The notes under the pieces were generated by a model. It saw nothing but the letters and a program-made list of their open reading frames with translations. It made no database searches and was not told where the DNA came from. Positions 1-7,866 of a stretch of 18,522 nucleotides of DNA are shown piece by piece; within the stretch, counting starts at the first letter, position 1; every line of letters begins with the position of its first letter. Origin of the DNA: Candidatus Pelagibacter sp. (GTDB lineage Bacteria > Pseudomonadota > Alphaproteobacteria > Pelagibacterales > Pelagibacteraceae); NCBI GenBank assembly GCA_028227525.1, contig JAOJAE010000016.1, positions 1 through 18,522 of the forward strand, read 5' to 3'. Position numbers and translations under genes: made by a program.

Positions 1-810
1 TTATTAGATGGGAAAGATGATCAGCAGCTAGATATATTTAAAGAAAATATAAACATAAAACTAAATTTTTCTGAAGTTTATATTGATGATGATAATATTG
101 TTAATAATTTAAATGGTAAAATTCGAATTGTAGATAACAAATTAAATCAAGCTAATATATTTGCGGTATTTGATAATGATAATAATTTTAAATTTAAAAT
201 AAACACTAAAAATGGTGAAAAAATTACTACTCTATTTTCGTCCAGAGCTGAACCACTTGTAAAAAGATATAAATTCATAAAAGGTTTCGAAGATAGTAAT
301 GAAGGATATTTAGATTTTTATTCTTCAAAAAAGAACAATATTTCAAATTCAAAATTGGTTATTGACAATTTTAAAGTCAAAGAAATTCCAGCATTAGCAA
401 AGTTACTGTCACTAGCTTCTCTTCAAGGAATAGCGGATTTATTAACTGGGGAAGGTATTAGGTTTACAGATTTTGAAATGAATTTTACAAATAACGATAA
501 ACTTATGACGATTGAAGAATTATATGCAATTGGACCCGCTATATCTATTTTAATTGAAGGTTATATTGAAGAAAATAATTTGATTAGTTTAAAAGGTACA
601 TTGGTTCCTGCAACTACAATTAATAGATCCATTGCCTCAATTCCTTTAATTGGAGAATTACTTGTGGGTAAGAAAGTTGGCGAAGGTGTTTTTGGAGTAA
701 GTTTTAAAGTAAAGGGACCACCAAAAAAACTTGAAACAACTGTAAATCCAATAAAAACATTAACCCCAAGATTTATAACTAGAACGCTAGAAAAAATTAA
801 AAAAAACTAA
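1..810 (+). CDS. AsmA/YhdP-like envelope protein, C-terminal part (5' partial)
   Basis: The reading frame is open from the first base, so this is the last 269 residues of a larger protein whose start lies outside the window; an internal TTG at 355 is not a plausible start. The C-terminal 150 residues show the AsmA-like C-terminal (DUF3971/YhdP) pattern: a LLSLASLQGIADLLTGEGI stretch, then a GPAISILIEGYIEE segment, a GTLVPATTINR motif, an IPLIGELLVG turn and a final NPIKTLTPRFI. Such proteins are large inner-membrane-anchored periplasmic proteins linked to lipid transport between the membranes; that role is family knowledge and cannot be tested here. Its TAA overlaps the tyrS stop by 4 bp in convergent orientation, and no terminator hairpin is visible between them. 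Confidence 0.8.
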   Translation, partial: LLDGKDDQQLDIFKENINIKLNFSEVYIDDDNIVNNLNGKIRIVDNKLNQANIFAVFDNDNNFKFKINTKNGEKITTLFSSRAEPLVKRYKFIKGFEDSNEGYLDFYSSKKNNISNSKLVIDNFKVKEIPALAKLLSLASLQGIADLLTGEGIRFTDFEMNFTNNDKLMTIEELYAIGPAISILIEGYIEENNLISLKGTLVPATTINRSIASIPLIGELLVGKKVGEGVFGVSFKVKGPPKKLETTVNPIKTLTPRFITRTLEKIKKN

Positions 811-2036
811 TTTAATTCAATTTTTAAATGTCTTTTTTTTCCAATAGAAAGTTTAAGATAGTTTTCGTTAAAAAATTCGTTTGTAATAATTAATTTTTCA
901 TCAGATATAACTTTATCGTTAATTTTTATTGCTTTACCTTTAATTAATCTTCTTATCTCACTTTTAGATTTTTCTAATTTAGAAAGAACAATTAGATCAA
1001 TTATATCTAATTTATCATCAATGTTTTTTGAACTGATCTTGACAGAAGGTAAGCTTGATCCAAGTGAATTACCTGAAAATGCCTCTTTAGCAGCTTGTTC
1101 TGAATTTTTAGCAGCATCTTCACCATGAAGCATTGTGGTTGTTTCATTAGCTAAAAGTATTTTTAAATCATTGATATTATCATTTTCAGCTTTCTTAATA
1201 TCTTCTATTCCAATATCAGTGAAATTTTTTAAAAATTTTACAACGTCTCTATCATCTGTGTTTCTCCAAAATTGCCAATAGTCATAAGCAGATAAAAATT
1301 TCTCATCTAACCAAATTGCTCCATTTTCAGATTTTCCCATTTTGGCTCCTGTAGCTAGAGTAATTAAGGGAGTTGTTAAACCATAACTTTGCTTATTTGA
1401 ATATCTTTTAATAAGCTCTACTCCATTTACAATATTTCCCCATTGATCAGAGCCACCAATTTGTAAAACACAATTTTCTTTTTTGCTTAGTTCTAAAAAA
1501 TCATAGGCTTGCAAGATCATATAGTTAAATTCCATATAGCTTAAAGATTGTTCTCTATCTAGCCTTAATTTTACACTATCAAAAGTTAACATTCTATTAA
1601 TTGTGAAATGCTTACCTATGTCTCTTAGAAAAGAGATATAATTTAAATTTTTAAGCCAAGTATAATTATTTACAAATATAGGTTTTGTTTCTGGATTATC
1701 GTTATCTAAAAACTTTTTTAGTATATTCTTTATGTTCTTAATATTTTTTTCAATCTCTTCTTCGCTTAATATTTTTCTAGTTTTATCTTTTCCTGAGGGA
1801 TCACCAATTCTTGTAGTACCTCCACCTAGTAGTACAATAGGTCTATGTCCATTTTTTTGTAATAATCTAAGACACATGATTTGTAATAAGCTACCAACAT
1901 GTAAGCTTTCTGCAGTACAATCAAATCCGATGTATGCTTTAATTTTTTCCTTATCCATTAAACTGGATAATTCCTCTTCATTTGTGCATTGGTAGAAGAA
2001 ACCTCTATCTTTAAATTCTTTTAAAAATTTATTCAT
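807..2036 (-). CDS. tyrS: Tyrosyl-tRNA synthetase
   Basis: Class I aminoacyl-tRNA synthetase that charges tRNA-Tyr in the cytoplasm. With the ATG at 2036 the protein has 409 residues, normal for the bacterial TyrS family. The HIGH-type motif is HVGS at residues 46-49, the tyrosine-pocket region is YMEFNYMILQAYDF near 168-180, and the KMSKS loop is KMGKS at 232-236. The last ~65 residues look like an S4 RNA-binding domain (KSEIRRLIKGKAIKIN). The frame stays open to a TTG at 2084, but those extra 16 hydrophobic residues do not look like TyrS and would put the start directly on the anmK start, so I chose the ATG. It diverges from anmK with 47 bp between the starts, and neither gene shows a good Shine-Dalgarno. 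Confidence 0.95.
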   Translation of the reverse strand: MNKFLKEFKDRGFFYQCTNEEELSSLMDKEKIKAYIGFDCTAESLHVGSLLQIMCLRLLQKNGHRPIVLLGGGTTRIGDPSGKDKTRKILSEEEIEKNIKNIKNILKKFLDNDNPETKPIFVNNYTWLKNLNYISFLRDIGKHFTINRMLTFDSVKLRLDREQSLSYMEFNYMILQAYDFLELSKKENCVLQIGGSDQWGNIVNGVELIKRYSNKQSYGLTTPLITLATGAKMGKSENGAIWLDEKFLSAYDYWQFWRNTDDRDVVKFLKNFTDIGIEDIKKAENDNINDLKILLANETTTMLHGEDAAKNSEQAAKEAFSGNSLGSSLPSVKISSKNIDDKLDIIDLIVLSKLEKSKSEIRRLIKGKAIKINDKVISDEKLIITNEFFNENYLKLSIGKKRHLKIELN

Positions 2037-2083
2037 AAGCTTATAGTTACACAATATACAAATTTTTATTAAAAAGAATATCA

Positions 2084-3232
2084 ATGAAAAATAAATTATA
2101 TACAGCTATTGGATTAATGAGCGGAACTTCAATGGACGGGGTAGATGTATCATTGATTAGATCAGATGGATTTAATCAATTTACCAATATTTTAGATGAA
2201 TATTTTGAATATAATGAAAGTTTACACCAGGAACTAATTGAATTAAGAAATTTAATAATAAATATAAATGATTTAGAGCAGCACTCTTCTAGATTAAATG
2301 AGCTTGAGAGAGAAATTACTGTATTTCACAGCAAAATAGTCAACGAGATATCAAATAAATATGAAGATCAGATAGATTTTGTTGGTTTTCATGGACAAAC
2401 AATTTTTCATAGTCCTGAACTAAAAATTTCTAAACAATTAGGAGATGGAAGGCTAATGTCCCAATTAGTTAAAAAAAAAGTTATTTATGATTTTAGACAA
2501 GAAGATATGTTGAATAAAGGCCAAGGTGCACCATTAACACCTATTTTTCACAACTTATTATCTAAAAAAATAAATGAAAAACACCAAATAAGCTTTCCTA
2601 TTTGCTTTCTTAATATAGGTGGAATTTCAAATATCACCAAAATAATTAAAAATGATGAAAATCTAGAAGAAAATTTAGAAGCCTTTGATGCAGGTCCTGG
2701 TAATTGTATGATTGACGAGTGGGTCAGAAAAAATTCAAAAAATAATTTTGATGAAAATGGTTCAGTCGCAAAGTCAGGTAAAATTAATCAATTAATATTA
2801 AATCAAGTAATTGATAACTTCAAAATAGATAATTTTGATAAATCTTTAGATGTTAAAGATTTTGATATTTCATTTGCAAGAGGGCTATCATTAGAAGATG
2901 GTTGTGCAACAATCACTAATTTTACTGCCTACCTTATAGCTAAAGGAATTGAATATGCTAATGGTAGCTATGAAAAACCAATTAAATATTTAGTGTGTGG
3001 TGGTGGTAGAAAAAATATTTTTCTAATTCAAAGTGTTAAAGATTATTTAAAAAGTAAAAATAATATAAGTTTAAATTCTATCGATGAGTATAATTTAAAT
3101 GGAGATTATGTTGAATCTCAGGCATTTGGTTATCTTGCCATAAGATCATATTTAAATTTACCAATTTCATATCCAAAAACTACTGGTTGTGAAATTCCTA
3201 CTGTAGGTGGTAATTTAGTTAAAAACTTTTAG
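2084..3232 (+). CDS. anmK: Anhydro-N-acetylmuramic acid kinase
   Basis: Phosphorylates and hydrolyses 1,6-anhydro-MurNAc to MurNAc-6-phosphate during recycling of cell-wall muropeptides in the cytoplasm. The 382-residue protein has the family's N-terminal signature GLMSGTSMDGVD (10-21), then GFHGQTIFHSP, DFRQEDML, GQGAPLTPIFH, NIGGISNIT, the catalytic-Asp segment DAGPGNCMIDEW, VCGGGRKN, and a C-terminal ESQAFGYLAIR and YPKTTG. Length and motif order are those of a complete AnmK. It diverges from tyrS, and its TAG shares bases with the stop codon of the downstream hydrolase gene. No other peptidoglycan-recycling gene lies in the window, so context adds little; the call rests on the motifs. Confidence 0.95.
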   Translation: MKNKLYTAIGLMSGTSMDGVDVSLIRSDGFNQFTNILDEYFEYNESLHQELIELRNLIININDLEQHSSRLNELEREITVFHSKIVNEISNKYEDQIDFVGFHGQTIFHSPELKISKQLGDGRLMSQLVKKKVIYDFRQEDMLNKGQGAPLTPIFHNLLSKKINEKHQISFPICFLNIGGISNITKIIKNDENLEENLEAFDAGPGNCMIDEWVRKNSKNNFDENGSVAKSGKINQLILNQVIDNFKIDNFDKSLDVKDFDISFARGLSLEDGCATITNFTAYLIAKGIEYANGSYEKPIKYLVCGGGRKNIFLIQSVKDYLKSKNNISLNSIDEYNLNGDYVESQAFGYLAIRSYLNLPISYPKTTGCEIPTVGGNLVKNF

Positions 3233-3885
3233 TATAGAGCTGTTTCTTTTTTTATATATCTATCAAGATTTTTTACCAAAGTCTCCTCTGTTTTAGAAAA
3301 AAAATGATTTGCCTCAGGGATAGATTGAAATTCTACCTTAATTCCTTTTTGAGCACTTAATCTTTTATCTAGTTCAGTGATATATTCTAAAGGGACCAAC
3401 TCATCTTTTTTACCGTATATCATTAGTCCTGATGTTGGACATGGTGATAAAAAAGAAAAATCATAAACATTTGGTTGAGGAGAAATAGCTATGAATCTAT
3501 TAATCTCTGGCCTTCTCATTAATAGTTGCATAGCAATTAATGAACCAAAAGAAAATCCTGACACCCAACATTGTGAGTTGTCAAAGTTTTCTCTTTCAAG
3601 CCAGTCTAATGCAGCAGCTGCATCAGCAAGCTCACCTTGACCATTATCAAATTCACCATCACTTTTACCTACACCTCTAAAATTTACTCTACATACAGAA
3701 AAATCATTATCCATAAAAGCATGAAAAGTATCAACAACAACCTTGTTATTCATGGTTCCTCCATACTGAGGGTGAGGTTGTAATACTAGTGCAATTGGTG
3801 ATGTATTTTTTTTACTTTTATAATATTTAGCTTCAAGTCTTCCAGCAGGACCAGGTATAAAAATTTCTAAAATTTTGTTATCCAT
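3229..3885 (-). CDS. Alpha/beta hydrolase (dienelactone-hydrolase-like)
   Basis: A 218-residue protein with a full alpha/beta-hydrolase plan. The oxyanion region is LQPHPQYGGTMNNKVV (35-50), the nucleophile elbow is GFSFGS with Ser112, a candidate acid is Asp161 in YGKKDELVP, and His194 (ANHFF) completes the triad. The HPHPQYGGTM...NFRGVGKSDG pattern matches a small bacterial group often annotated only as alpha/beta hydrolase. The substrate cannot be deduced; an esterase or thioesterase is possible. There is no signal peptide, so it is probably cytoplasmic. It is transcribed away from iscR, sharing the 138-bp spacer, and its TAA overlaps the anmK stop by 4 bp. Its position beside the suf operon is not by itself evidence of a role in Fe-S assembly. 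Confidence 0.85.
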   Translation of the reverse strand: MDNKILEIFIPGPAGRLEAKYYKSKKNTSPIALVLQPHPQYGGTMNNKVVVDTFHAFMDNDFSVCRVNFRGVGKSDGEFDNGQGELADAAAALDWLERENFDNSQCWVSGFSFGSLIAMQLLMRRPEINRFIAISPQPNVYDFSFLSPCPTSGLMIYGKKDELVPLEYITELDKRLSAQKGIKVEFQSIPEANHFFSKTEETLVKNLDRYIKKETALY

Positions 3886-3910
3886 ATGCGATATTGATTA
3901 TTATTCTCAA

Positions 3911-3958
3911 AAAAAAACTACATTTATCACAAGTGAGCGACAATATGTTAGTTTTTTT
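3911..3958. repeat. Inverted repeat in the hydrolase/iscR divergent spacer
   Basis: AAAAAAACTA (3911-3920) and TAGTTTTTTT (3949-3958) are exact 10-base inverted arms with 28 bases between them. The interior holds a smaller palindrome, TCAC-AA-GTGA (3927-3936). In DNA this AT-rich, homopolymer arms can arise by chance. It lies upstream of both divergent genes, so it is not an obvious terminator. A role as a curved or bendable promoter element is possible but unproven. Confidence 0.35.
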
Positions 3959-3968
3959 ATACTAATGT

Positions 3969-3993
3969 ATACTTGACCAATTTAGTCAGGTAT
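3969..3993 (+). promoter_or_regulatory. IscR type 1 operator (candidate)
   Basis: A 25-bp near-palindrome: left half ATACTTGACC, centre AATTT, right half AGTCAGGTAT. Against the Escherichia coli type 1 IscR consensus as I recall it (ATASYYGACT, RWWWY, AGTCRRSTAT), only one position differs. It overlaps the -35 hexamer of the iscR promoter, the same arrangement as at E. coli iscR, which predicts that holo-IscR represses its own operon. This is a motif match by eye, not a measured binding site. Confidence 0.8.
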
Positions 3994-4000
3994 GTATAAA
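3973..4000 (+). promoter_or_regulatory. Promoter of the iscR-suf operon
   Basis: TTGACC (3973-3978) and TATAAA (3995-4000) are separated by 16 bp, a good sigma-70 type promoter. The start of transcription would be near 4007, giving a leader of about 17 nt that includes the Shine-Dalgarno AAGGAT (4015-4020) ahead of the iscR ATG at 4024. The candidate IscR operator covers the -35 and most of the spacer. Confidence 0.75.
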
Positions 4001-4023
4001 AAACCACAATTTAAAAGGATAAA

Positions 4024-4449
4024 ATGAAACTAACATCTAAAGGTAGATACGCTGTAATGGCACTAGTAGATCTAGCAAGGTTTGACAGCATCAATCCTGT
4101 ATCATTAAGAGATATCTCTTTGCGTCAAGGAATTTCTTTAGATTACCTTGAGCAGATTTTCTCAAAACTTAAAAAAAATCAAATTGTTCAAAGTATTAGA
4201 GGAACACAAGGTGGATATGTTCTTTCAAAAAAACCAAATGAAATAAAACTTACAAATATTTTTCATGCAGTTGATGAAAAAGTTAAAACTGTACAATGTA
4301 AAAAAGAATCTAAAAAGGGTTGTAATGGAAAAGCAACCAAATGTGTCACTCATAATCTTTGGGATGAATTAGAAACTCACATAAATAGTTTTTTTGAAAA
4401 AAAAAGCTTAGAAGATTTATTAAAAAATAACACTGAACGAAGAATATAA
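4024..4449 (+). CDS. iscR: Rrf2-family Fe-S-sensing repressor IscR
   Basis: A 141-residue transcription factor that senses Fe-S cluster status. The N-terminal winged helix is typical of Rrf2 proteins: [18 protein letters not shown], then a recognition helix in [14 protein letters not shown] and the wing [13 protein letters not shown]. The cluster-binding loop has three cysteines and a histidine: Cys92, Cys100, Cys107 and His110. E. coli IscR uses Cys92, Cys98, Cys104 and His107, so all ligands are kept but the loop is three residues longer. It is the first gene of the operon, directly behind a type 1-like operator on its own promoter, which supports autorepression. The Shine-Dalgarno AAGGAT sits just upstream, and one base separates its stop from sufB. 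RirA and other Rrf2 regulators are alternatives, but the operator match favours IscR. Confidence 0.93.
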   Translation: MKLTSKGRYAVMALVDLARFDSINPVSLRDISLRQGISLDYLEQIFSKLKKNQIVQSIRGTQGGYVLSKKPNEIKLTNIFHAVDEKVKTVQCKKESKKGCNGKATKCVTHNLWDELETHINSFFEKKSLEDLLKNNTERRI

Positions 4450-4450
4450 A

Positions 4451-5893
4451 ATGGATAACAGACAAAAAGAAATTGATAACTTAAAAGATTACAAATATGG
4501 TTTTTCAACAGATATTGAGAGCACTAGGGCTCCAAAAGGATTAAATGAAGATGTTATAAAATTTATTTCTAATATCAAAAAAGAACCACAATGGATGCTA
4601 GATTTTAGGTTAAAAGCTTTTGAAAGATTTAAACAATTAAAAGAACCAAATTGGCAAAAACCAAAATATCCAAAAATTGATTATCAAGATTTGTATTATT
4701 ATTCAGCTCCTAAAAGTATGGATGATAAGCCTAAAAGTTTAGATGAATTAGATCCAAAACTTTTAGAAACCTATAAAAAACTTGGCATACCTCTTCAAGA
4801 ACAAGCAAGATTAAATGGTATTGCTGTAGATGCAGTTTTTGACTCTGTATCTGTTGCAACTACATTTAAAGAAGAATTAACTAAACAAGGAATTATTTTT
4901 TGTCCCATATCTGAGGCTATTCAAAAACATCCTGATTTAGTTAAAAAATATTTAGGATCAGTTATTCCAACAACAGACCATTTTTTTGCAACTCTTAACT
5001 CTGCGGTATTTACTGATGGTTCATTTGTTTACATTCCCGAAGGAGTAAAATGTCCAATGGAATTATCAACTTATTTTAGAATTAATGCTACAGAAACTGG
5101 GCAGTTTGAAAGAACTTTAATTATTGCTGATAAAGGAAGTTATGTAAGTTATTTAGAAGGTTGTACAGCACCTATGAGAGACGAGAATCAATTACATGCT
5201 GCAAATGTCGAATTGATTGCACTTGATGATGCTGAAATAAAATATTCAACTGTTCAAAATTGGTATCCAGGTGATAAAGATGGAAAGGGTGGAATATATA
5301 ACTTTGTAACTAAGCGGGGTCTGTGTAAGGGAAAAAATTCTAAAATTTCATGGACACAAGTAGAAACTGGTTCGGCTATAACATGGAAATATCCAAGTTG
5401 TATTTTAAAGGGTGATAATTCAGTTGGAGAATTTTATTCAATTGCAATCACTAACAATCATCAGAAAGCTGACACTGGAACAAAAATGATTCATCTAGGA
5501 AAAAACACAAAAAGTAAGATAATTTCTAAGGGTATTTCGGCAGGATTTTCAGATATGATGTATAGAGGACTAGTTGATATCTCATCAAAAGCAGATAATT
5601 CTCGTAATTTTACCCAATGTGACTCTCTTTTAATGGGAAACAAATGTGGAGCACACACAATCCCATATATAAAGAATAAAAACCTTAAATCAAACATTGA
5701 ACACGAGGCAACCACATCAAAGATAAGTGATGAACAGCTGTATTATTGTAATCAAAGAGGGCTAAATCAAGAAGAAGCAGTTAGTTTGATTGTTAATGGA
5801 TTTTGCAAAGAAGTTTTACAACAGCTTCCTATGGAATTTGCTGTAGAAGCTCAAAAATTAGTTAGCATCAGTTTAGAAGGGAGTGTTGGTTAA
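4451..5893 (+). CDS. sufB: Fe-S cluster scaffold subunit SufB
   Basis: Core of the SufBC2D scaffold on which Fe-S clusters are built in the cytoplasm. At 480 residues it has normal family length. Recognisable blocks are [20 protein letters not shown] (~194-213), SYLEGCTAP (233-241), the beta-helix core, and the strongly conserved C-terminus [26 protein letters not shown] and VNGFCKEVL. Cys399 in NKCGAH corresponds to Cys405 of E. coli SufB, the residue implicated in accepting sulfur. It lies one base after iscR, and sufC starts directly after its stop codon. Co-transcription with all downstream suf genes is nearly certain from the spacing. Confidence 0.97.
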   Translation: MDNRQKEIDNLKDYKYGFSTDIESTRAPKGLNEDVIKFISNIKKEPQWMLDFRLKAFERFKQLKEPNWQKPKYPKIDYQDLYYYSAPKSMDDKPKSLDELDPKLLETYKKLGIPLQEQARLNGIAVDAVFDSVSVATTFKEELTKQGIIFCPISEAIQKHPDLVKKYLGSVIPTTDHFFATLNSAVFTDGSFVYIPEGVKCPMELSTYFRINATETGQFERTLIIADKGSYVSYLEGCTAPMRDENQLHAANVELIALDDAEIKYSTVQNWYPGDKDGKGGIYNFVTKRGLCKGKNSKISWTQVETGSAITWKYPSCILKGDNSVGEFYSIAITNNHQKADTGTKMIHLGKNTKSKIISKGISAGFSDMMYRGLVDISSKADNSRNFTQCDSLLMGNKCGAHTIPYIKNKNLKSNIEHEATTSKISDEQLYYCNQRGLNQEEAVSLIVNGFCKEVLQQLPMEFAVEAQKLVSISLEGSVG

Positions 5894-6628
5894 ATGTTAT
5901 CGATTGAAAATTTAAAAGCCAAAATTGAGGATAAAGAAATACTAAAAGGTTTAAATTTAAATATAAAACCTGGTGAAGTTCATGCAATTATGGGACCTAA
6001 CGGTTCTGGTAAAAGCACACTATCAAATATTTTATCTGGAAAAAAAGGTTATGAAATAAATGGAAACGTTACTTTTGAAGGTGAAAATTTATTAGATTTA
6101 GAAACTGAAGAAAGAGCCCATAAAGGTATATTTTTAGCTTTTCAGTATCCATTAGAAATCCCAGGAGTTAACACTAATACTTTTTTAAAAACTTCAATTA
6201 ATGCAATCAAAAAAGCAAGAGGTGAAAAAGAATTAGATGCTATTGAGTTTTTAAAATTGATTAAACAAAAATCAATTGAATTAAAATTTGATGAAAAAAT
6301 TTTAAGCCGTCAACTAAATGTAGGTTTTTCTGGTGGTGAAAAAAAGAAAAATGAAATTTTACAAATGTCAATTTTAAATCCTAAACTTTCAATATTAGAT
6401 GAAACAGATTCAGGTTTAGATATTGATGCTCTAAGAATAGTTTCTGAAGGGGTTAATTCTTTAAGAAGTAAAGAAAACTCATTTTTAATAATTACTCACT
6501 ATCAAAGATTACTTGATTATATAAAACCAGATTTTGTACATGTGCTTAAGAATGGCCAAATAATTAAATCTGGAGACCATGAGTTAGCTAAAGAATTAGA
6601 AAAAGTTGGATATGAGGACTTTAATTAA
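5894..6628 (+). CDS. sufC: Fe-S assembly ATPase SufC
   Basis: Soluble ABC-type ATPase that binds SufB and SufD and drives scaffold rearrangement. The 244-residue protein has Walker [10 protein letters not shown] (34-42), a Q-loop in [10 protein letters not shown], the ABC signature [10 protein letters not shown] (145-154), Walker [13 protein letters not shown] (165-176) with catalytic Glu170, and the H-loop His202. The SGGEKKKNE version of the signature and the ETDSGLD box are typical of SufC and separate it from transport ATPases. The ATG follows the sufB TAA with no gap, and its own TAA shares a base with the sufD ATG (TAATG), a translational-coupling arrangement. Confidence 0.97.
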   Translation: MLSIENLKAKIEDKEILKGLNLNIKPGEVHAIMGPNGSGKSTLSNILSGKKGYEINGNVTFEGENLLDLETEERAHKGIFLAFQYPLEIPGVNTNTFLKTSINAIKKARGEKELDAIEFLKLIKQKSIELKFDEKILSRQLNVGFSGGEKKKNEILQMSILNPKLSILDETDSGLDIDALRIVSEGVNSLRSKENSFLIITHYQRLLDYIKPDFVHVLKNGQIIKSGDHELAKELEKVGYEDFN

Positions 6629-7866
6629 TGCAAAGTGAATTAAAATCAAATTTTGAAAAATCATTAAAAGAAGGAAATTTTTCAAGTTCACAAAAAGATA
6701 TTAAAGAAAAAAACTTTAATAAATTTATAGAACAGGGTTTTCCTAATAAACGAATTGAAGACTGGAAATTTTCAGATTTAAATCAAATTATTTCAACAAA
6801 CTTTGAAAGCTTAGATTTTTCTAAAAAAGATGATCAATCAAGTATAGATGTAGATTTTATTCATGAATTTGAACACAATAAAATAGTTTTTATTAATGGT
6901 AGCGTATCTAAGGTTGATCTTAGTTATGAAAATGAAAATAAAATTACATTAAATCAAGATTATGAATTAGACGAAGATTTGAGTAAAAATGTATTAATTA
7001 ATTTAAATACTGCCTTTCTTAACAATTGTATTAAAATTACAGTTAATAAGGGTTATAAGTTTCAAAAACCATTGATTTTATACAATTACTTAACATCAGA
7101 TTTAGATTCTCATGGTTTAAATATGAGATTAGATATTAATCTTGAAGATGATACTTCACTAGATGTTATCAATATTTCAAATGAGAGTTCAAAGAGTAAT
7201 TTTCTAAATTTTAGACAAAAAATTAATATTGGTAAAAATTCTGTTCTTAAAAATTATAGTTTAGATATTAAACCAACATCAAATATTAAGTATTTATATA
7301 AAGATATTAATTTAGATCAAAATAGTCATTTAGAATATTTTATTTTATCTAAAGGTTCAAAATTTGCAAAACACGACATTAATTGCTCTCTAAATAACAA
7401 TCATGGATCAATAGCCCTTAATGGAATAATTGACCTAGATAATAAAAAACATCATGAGATTAAAACAGTAATTAATCATAATGAGGAAAATTGTAAAAGT
7501 TATCAACTAATCAAAAGTGTATTAAGTGAAAACTCTAAAGGAATTTATCAAGGAAAAATTTACGTTAACTCTAAAGCTCAAAAAACAGATGGCTATCAAT
7601 TAAGTAGAGCCTTGTTACTTAATGATGATGTAGAGTTTAATGCAAAACCAGAATTAGAAATTTATGCTGACGATGTAAAATGCTCACATGGATCAACTTC
7701 AGGTAATATTGATGAAAACTCTATTTTTTACTTAATGTCACGAGGTTTAAGTCATGATCAATCAAAAAAATTATTAACAAATGGATTTTTAAACGAAGCT
7801 GTTGAAAAAATTACAAATATGGATGTTAAATCTTTAATTAAAAAATTAACCGGTATTCAAGAATGA
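6628..7866 (+). CDS. sufD: Fe-S scaffold subunit SufD
   Basis: SufB paralogue that completes the SufBC2D complex and helps iron entry. The 412-residue sequence diverges in its N-terminal half, with KRIEDWKFSDLNQI (41-54) as the usual early landmark, followed by a beta-helix region of short hydrophobic strands. The C-terminal block is clear: ELEIYADDVKCSHGSTSGNID, then YLMSRGLSHDQSKKLLTNGFL. His354 in KCSHG matches the conserved SufD histidine (His360 in E. coli) linked to iron acquisition. It overlaps sufC by one base and sufS by four (ATGA). The many Asn, Lys and Asp residues are in line with its neighbours' composition. Confidence 0.95.
   Translation: MQSELKSNFEKSLKEGNFSSSQKDIKEKNFNKFIEQGFPNKRIEDWKFSDLNQIISTNFESLDFSKKDDQSSIDVDFIHEFEHNKIVFINGSVSKVDLSYENENKITLNQDYELDEDLSKNVLINLNTAFLNNCIKITVNKGYKFQKPLILYNYLTSDLDSHGLNMRLDINLEDDTSLDVINISNESSKSNFLNFRQKINIGKNSVLKNYSLDIKPTSNIKYLYKDINLDQNSHLEYFILSKGSKFAKHDINCSLNNNHGSIALNGIIDLDNKKHHEIKTVINHNEENCKSYQLIKSVLSENSKGIYQGKIYVNSKAQKTDGYQLSRALLLNDDVEFNAKPELEIYADDVKCSHGSTSGNIDENSIFYLMSRGLSHDQSKKLLTNGFLNEAVEKITNMDVKSLIKKLTGIQE

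Noticed and set aside
355..810. A separate 151-residue gene starting at TTG 355
   Set aside because: The same frame is open back to base 1 with continuous coding character, so it is the 3' part of a larger AsmA-like gene.
1732..1995. Antisense ORF in tyrS
   Set aside because: It runs opposite the conserved HIGH-motif region of tyrS and its protein looks like an out-of-frame shadow. The same applies to minus-strand frames inside sufB (5491-5715), sufU (9229-9492), the YbaK-type gene (12084-12281) and moaB (15893-16096), and to frames within glnA (10929-11150, 11266-11481) and msrP (17672-17899).
2037..2084. N-terminal extension of tyrS to a TTG start
   Set aside because: The extra 16 residues are hydrophobic, unlike TyrS N-termini, and the TTG coincides with the anmK start codon. 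The ATG at 2036 gives the normal family length.
3886..4023. Terminator between the hydrolase gene and iscR
   Set aside because: The two genes diverge, so no transcript is expected to end in this spacer; the T-run at 3952-3958 is one arm of an A/T inverted repeat.
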